DNA of 17,992 nt from an uncultured Collinsella sp. (GTDB lineage Bacteria > Actinomycetota > Coriobacteriia > Coriobacteriales > Coriobacteriaceae), in the NCBI GenBank assembly GCA_902493835.1, contig CABURG010000020.1, forward strand, positions 1 through 17,992. Reading direction: 5' to 3'. Made by a program: the position numbers and the translations under genes. The notes beneath the pieces are model-generated. The model made no database searches. It worked only from the letters and a program-made list of their open reading frames with translations, and was not told the origin of the DNA. How positions within the stretch are numbered: the stretch's first letter is position 1; each line of letters starts with the position of its first letter. Below are positions 15,663 through 17,992 of the stretch, in pieces.

Positions 15663-16244
15663 ATGAGGGTCGTCAACGACTTTACATCGAAAACCGATGA
15701 GGGGACGCCGCGTCGCGGCTTTATGGCTTCGGGCCTGACTCCCTTTGGTGCCATGCCTCGCATTGATTACATTTGTGCCAACGGGCTGTTCCGGCGGCAC
15801 CTGGGCAACATTGCACAGTTGGAATCGGGGCGCATCTTCTGCCGTCACGGTATTGACCATCTGCTCGATGTCGCTCGCATTATGTGGATCAAGAATCTCG
15901 AGGAACAGCTCGAATTTGACCGCGAGGTCATCTACGCCACGGCACTTCTTCACGATATCGGCAAAGATGAACAGTATGAATCGGGTATATCCCATGATGT
16001 TGCAAGCGAACGCGTCGCTGATGCAATTCTCGGCGGCATGCCCGATGATGTGGCGTTTGAGCCGGCCGATGCCGCAGCCATTAAGACGGCCATTCTGGGC
16101 CATCGAAAGCTGCGCGTGAACAGCCAACCGCTTGAGCGTCTGCTCTATGCAGCCGACAAAGCGTCGCGCGCCTGCTTTGCATGCCCCGCGCGCAATGCTT
16201 GCAACTGGAGCGATGATAAAAAGAACCTGTCGATTCGCGTGTAG
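15663..16244 (+). CDS. HD-domain phosphohydrolase in folate operon
   Basis: A 193-residue predicted metal-dependent phosphohydrolase. HD-superfamily residues are visible: RHGIDH (His62, His66), LLHDIGK (His97-Asp98) and AADK (Asp165). A cysteine cluster CFACPARNAC (Cys171, Cys174, Cys180) near the C-terminus may bind metal. Its start is 2 nt after folE and folB follows 42 nt later. This position suggests that it removes phosphate from dihydroneopterin triphosphate, a step for which no other candidate is present here. Archaeal MptB, also an HD protein, acts on a related pterin phosphate. Function is inferred, not shown. The start is uncertain: ATG 15663 has no ribosome site but could be coupled to folE; ATG 15723 and 15753 are shorter options. 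Confidence 0.8.
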   Translation: MRVVNDFTSKTDEGTPRRGFMASGLTPFGAMPRIDYICANGLFRRHLGNIAQLESGRIFCRHGIDHLLDVARIMWIKNLEEQLEFDREVIYATALLHDIGKDEQYESGISHDVASERVADAILGGMPDDVAFEPADAAAIKTAILGHRKLRVNSQPLERLLYAADKASRACFACPARNACNWSDDKKNLSIRV

Positions 16245-16286
16245 TTAGTTGCGCGGTCGGGGTTCTAAACGAAGGAGACGATCGCG

Positions 16287-16772
16287 ATGAGCAACAAGAA
16301 ACTGCCCGAGAATGCAACCAAGACTGAAGGCGCCGAGCTCGCCCGTCGTGGAAGGGGCGAAATATCCACTGCAACGGCGGTGCCCCACGTGAGCTATGAC
16401 GATCTTCGCCATGCCGACCGTATTGTCATTGACGGGCTTGAGGTTTTTGCCAACCATGGTGTGTATCCCGAGGAGAACGCGCTGGGCCAGAAGTTCATCG
16501 TGTCCTTGGTGCTCTATGCCGACCTGCGCGCTGCGGGGGAGCACGATAACCTGGACGCCTCGATTGACTACGGCTCGGTGTGCCACGATGTCGATGGCTA
16601 TCTGCGCGAGCATACGTTTAAGCTCATCGAGGCGGCAGCTGAGGGTACGGCCCAGATGCTGCTGCGCCGTTATCCCTCGCTGCTTGGTGTGCGCATCAAG
16701 CTCGATAAGCCTTGGGCGCCCGTCGGTCTTCCCCTGGCAAGCTGCGGTGTCGAGATCGAGCGCGTGCGCTAA
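16287..16772 (+). CDS. folB: Dihydroneopterin aldolase
   Basis: A 161-residue enzyme that cleaves 7,8-dihydroneopterin to 6-hydroxymethyldihydropterin and glycolaldehyde. Family residues are seen in GVYPEENALGQKF (Glu63), IDYGSV (Tyr95), FKLIEAAAE (Glu115) and DKPWAPV (Lys141, the catalytic lysine position). The aldolase domain starts near residue 43; the first 40 or so residues are a low-complexity extension not usual in the roughly 120-aa family. GGAG at 16274-16277 supports ATG 16287. folK and folP are not in this window. The gene converges on the minus-strand metallopeptidase gene with only 6 nt between stops. Confidence 0.92.
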   Translation: MSNKKLPENATKTEGAELARRGRGEISTATAVPHVSYDDLRHADRIVIDGLEVFANHGVYPEENALGQKFIVSLVLYADLRAAGEHDNLDASIDYGSVCHDVDGYLREHTFKLIEAAAEGTAQMLLRRYPSLLGVRIKLDKPWAPVGLPLASCGVEIERVR

Positions 16773-16778
16773 CCGGTA

Positions 16779-17555
16779 CTAATATGTCTCTATGGGTGGC
16801 TGCTTGAGCCGCTGGGACAGTGCTCTATTGTTGGGGCAGTATGTGTCGAGCAGGACGTGGAACCGCTGGTTGTGGCTTGGCTCGAGCAAGTGGACGAGCT
16901 CGTGGGCGACAACCATGTCGAGGCATTCGATGGGATAGGCGGCAAGTTCGCGTGCGATGCGAATGGCGCCGGATTTGGGAGTGCATGAGCCCCAACGCGT
17001 TTTCATGCTGCGTACGGAAACGCGAGAAACGGCGACACCCATTGCGATTTCGTATGCGTGCACCATATCGCGCAGCGCCGATGTGACTTCGGACGTATAG
17101 AGCTGGTCGATGTGGGCTTGGAGCTCATCGGACGTTAGGCCGTCGAGGATTGCGTGCCGCTTGGTCTGTGGGCTTTCATCCGATTTATCGGTACCCATAA
17201 AACTTGCGAAGGTGGCCTGTTTGGGTCGCGGTGCGGGTGATGCAAAGTTGTGATCGAGCGCATCCTGTACCGTGATGGGCTTGTCCCAAAGTGCAATGAT
17301 GGACGAGGGACTGAGCGGCTCTCGCGCCGTCGCCTGACGTCGCTCACGCTGGGCAAGTCGGTTGACAATCCAGGCACTGTTGCGCTTTACAAACGCTTCG
17401 ATGCGCTCGCGGCTGGCGCCGAGCGGTGCACTGGCGTGGACCTCACCACTCGATGTGACGCGTAGGTTGAAGTTCTTGACGCGCTTTTTGGTAACTACGA
17501 CGGGGATGGGCGTCCCATCCGGTCGGGATACGGAAATCGTAAACTGCTGCGTCAA
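16779..17555 (-). CDS. YgjP-like (DUF45/M48-type) zinc metallopeptidase
   Basis: A 258-residue protein with an N-terminal beta-rich part (TKKRVKNFNLRVTSSGEVHAS) and a C-terminal YgjP/SprT-like domain. RSMKTRWGSC (182-191) and AHELVHLLEPSHNQRFH (217-233) give the HExxH zinc site (His218, Glu219, His222) and a third ligand, probably His228. A variable segment of about 60 residues (roughly 72-135) separates the two parts and makes it longer than many family members. The physiological substrate is unknown. I chose the TTG at 17555 because GAAGGA sits about 6 nt upstream; the ATG at 17588 falls inside the preceding gene's terminator hairpin and has no ribosome site. The longer open frame further upstream overlaps the dipeptidase gene and is not real. 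Confidence 0.82.
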   Translation of the reverse strand: MTQQFTISVSRPDGTPIPVVVTKKRVKNFNLRVTSSGEVHASAPLGASRERIEAFVKRNSAWIVNRLAQRERRQATAREPLSPSSIIALWDKPITVQDALDHNFASPAPRPKQATFASFMGTDKSDESPQTKRHAILDGLTSDELQAHIDQLYTSEVTSALRDMVHAYEIAMGVAVSRVSVRSMKTRWGSCTPKSGAIRIARELAAYPIECLDMVVAHELVHLLEPSHNQRFHVLLDTYCPNNRALSQRLKQPPIETY

Positions 17556-17577
17556 AAGCGGTCCTTCAGATTGGGGA

Positions 17578-17613
17578 CGGGCCGGCATGTCGACCGTTCG
17601 GCATGCCGGCCCG
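17578..17613 (-). terminator. Hairpin after the dipeptidase gene
   Basis: A perfect 12-bp stem, CGGGCCGGCATG (17578-17589) with 17602-17613, and a 12-nt loop. It follows the dipeptidase stop by about 16 nt. The T-tract on the minus strand is poor (TCCCCAATCT), so some read-through into the metallopeptidase gene is likely. Confidence 0.6.
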
Positions 17614-17629
17614 CTCAAGGGATGTGAAA

Positions 17630-17992
17630 TTAATAACGCTCGAAGAAGGCAAGCGCGTTGTCGCTGCAGAGCTTTTGCATCACGGTCTTGCCAAAATGCT
17701 TGGAAAGCATGTTCTGGAACTCGGGCATCTTGCTGGCATCGGAGAGGAAAGCGGGCACAGTGGCGCCGTCCCAGTCGCCGCCGAGCGCGATGACGTCCTC
17801 GCCGCCCAGGTCGAGCCAGTGCTCGATATGTGCCGCCAGCTGGTCGAAGGTGACGTCTGCGGCGGTCTTGTCGGTTGCGTCGTTGGAAAGGAACTCGCTG
17901 CAGTAGTTGAGGCCGACGATGCCACCCATGTCGCGAATGGTACGGAACTGGTCGTCGGTAAGGTTGCGTTTGGCGCCGCAAACCGCACGGGA
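17630..17992 (-). CDS. Membrane-dipeptidase family (M19) protein, C-terminal fragment
   Basis: The last 120 residues of a protein entering from the right edge; stop TAA at 17630-17632. SRAVCGAKRNLTDDQFRTI followed by GGIVGLNYC matches the C-terminal half of M19 (renal-dipeptidase-like) zinc peptidases. IALGGDWDGA fits the family's conserved GSDFDG-like motif near the active site, here with Gly-Asp-Trp-Asp. These enzymes hydrolyse dipeptides. The N-terminal metal ligands are outside the window. The ATG at 17929 is internal. Confidence 0.85.
   Translation of the reverse strand, partial: SRAVCGAKRNLTDDQFRTIRDMGGIVGLNYCSEFLSNDATDKTAADVTFDQLAAHIEHWLDLGGEDVIALGGDWDGATVPAFLSDASKMPEFQNMLSKHFGKTVMQKLCSDNALAFFERY

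Noticed and set aside
17556..17981. 400-codon version of the metallopeptidase frame
   Set aside because: The upstream 142 codons overlap the dipeptidase gene in another frame and read as Arg-rich shadow sequence. A TTG start with ribosome site is at 17555.

Overview
This window looks like chromosome from a high-GC gut actinobacterium of class Coriobacteriia, most likely Collinsella or a close relative. That is an inference from GC-rich coding, actinobacterial protein flavour (GH13 alpha-glucosidase, fused STAS/kinase regulator), anaerobic nucleotide metabolism (NrdD/NrdG) and oligopeptide uptake. I could not run a database search. I see no plasmid, phage or CRISPR signature.

Layout. 1-4713: the end of an oligopeptide ABC-transporter operon (binding protein, two permeases, two ATPases), all plus strand. 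4714-5305: a gene-free stretch with two related, oppositely oriented palindromic elements and several hairpins. 5306-5428: tRNA-Leu(GAG) and its terminator. 5455-8625: a partner-switching module made of a PAS-GAF-PP2C phosphatase and a STAS domain fused to a HATPase kinase. 8672-8841: tRNA-Gly(GCC), promoter and terminator. 8853-8952: another palindrome. 9143-10876: a GH13 alpha-glucosidase. 10960-11210: an identical tRNA-Gly(GCC), then tRNA-Val(GAC). 11211-11801: gene-poor DNA with a promoter and NrdR boxes. 11802-15036: anaerobic ribonucleotide reductase nrdD and its activase nrdG, separated by about 430 bp that holds two more palindromes. 15103-16772: folE, an HD-domain hydrolase and folB (pterin/folate synthesis). 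16779-17992, minus strand: a YgjP-like metallopeptidase and the 3' end of an M19 dipeptidase.

How the parts fit. The Opp system imports peptides. The glucosidase hydrolyses alpha-glucosides. NrdD/NrdG supply dNTPs without oxygen under probable NrdR control. FolE, the HD protein and FolB plausibly form a GTP-to-hydroxymethyldihydropterin route, with the HD protein filling the missing dephosphorylation step.

The most unusual material is in the intergenic DNA. Elements at 4730-4856 and 5037-5161 have 29-bp arms, cores of 69 and 67 nt with nearly identical unpaired segments and apex, and stems that differ in sequence yet stay paired. That pattern suggests a structured RNA or palindromic repeat family. 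14040-14169 may be a divergent member. 8853-8952 and 14351-14440 are separate palindromes with 44-nt cores.
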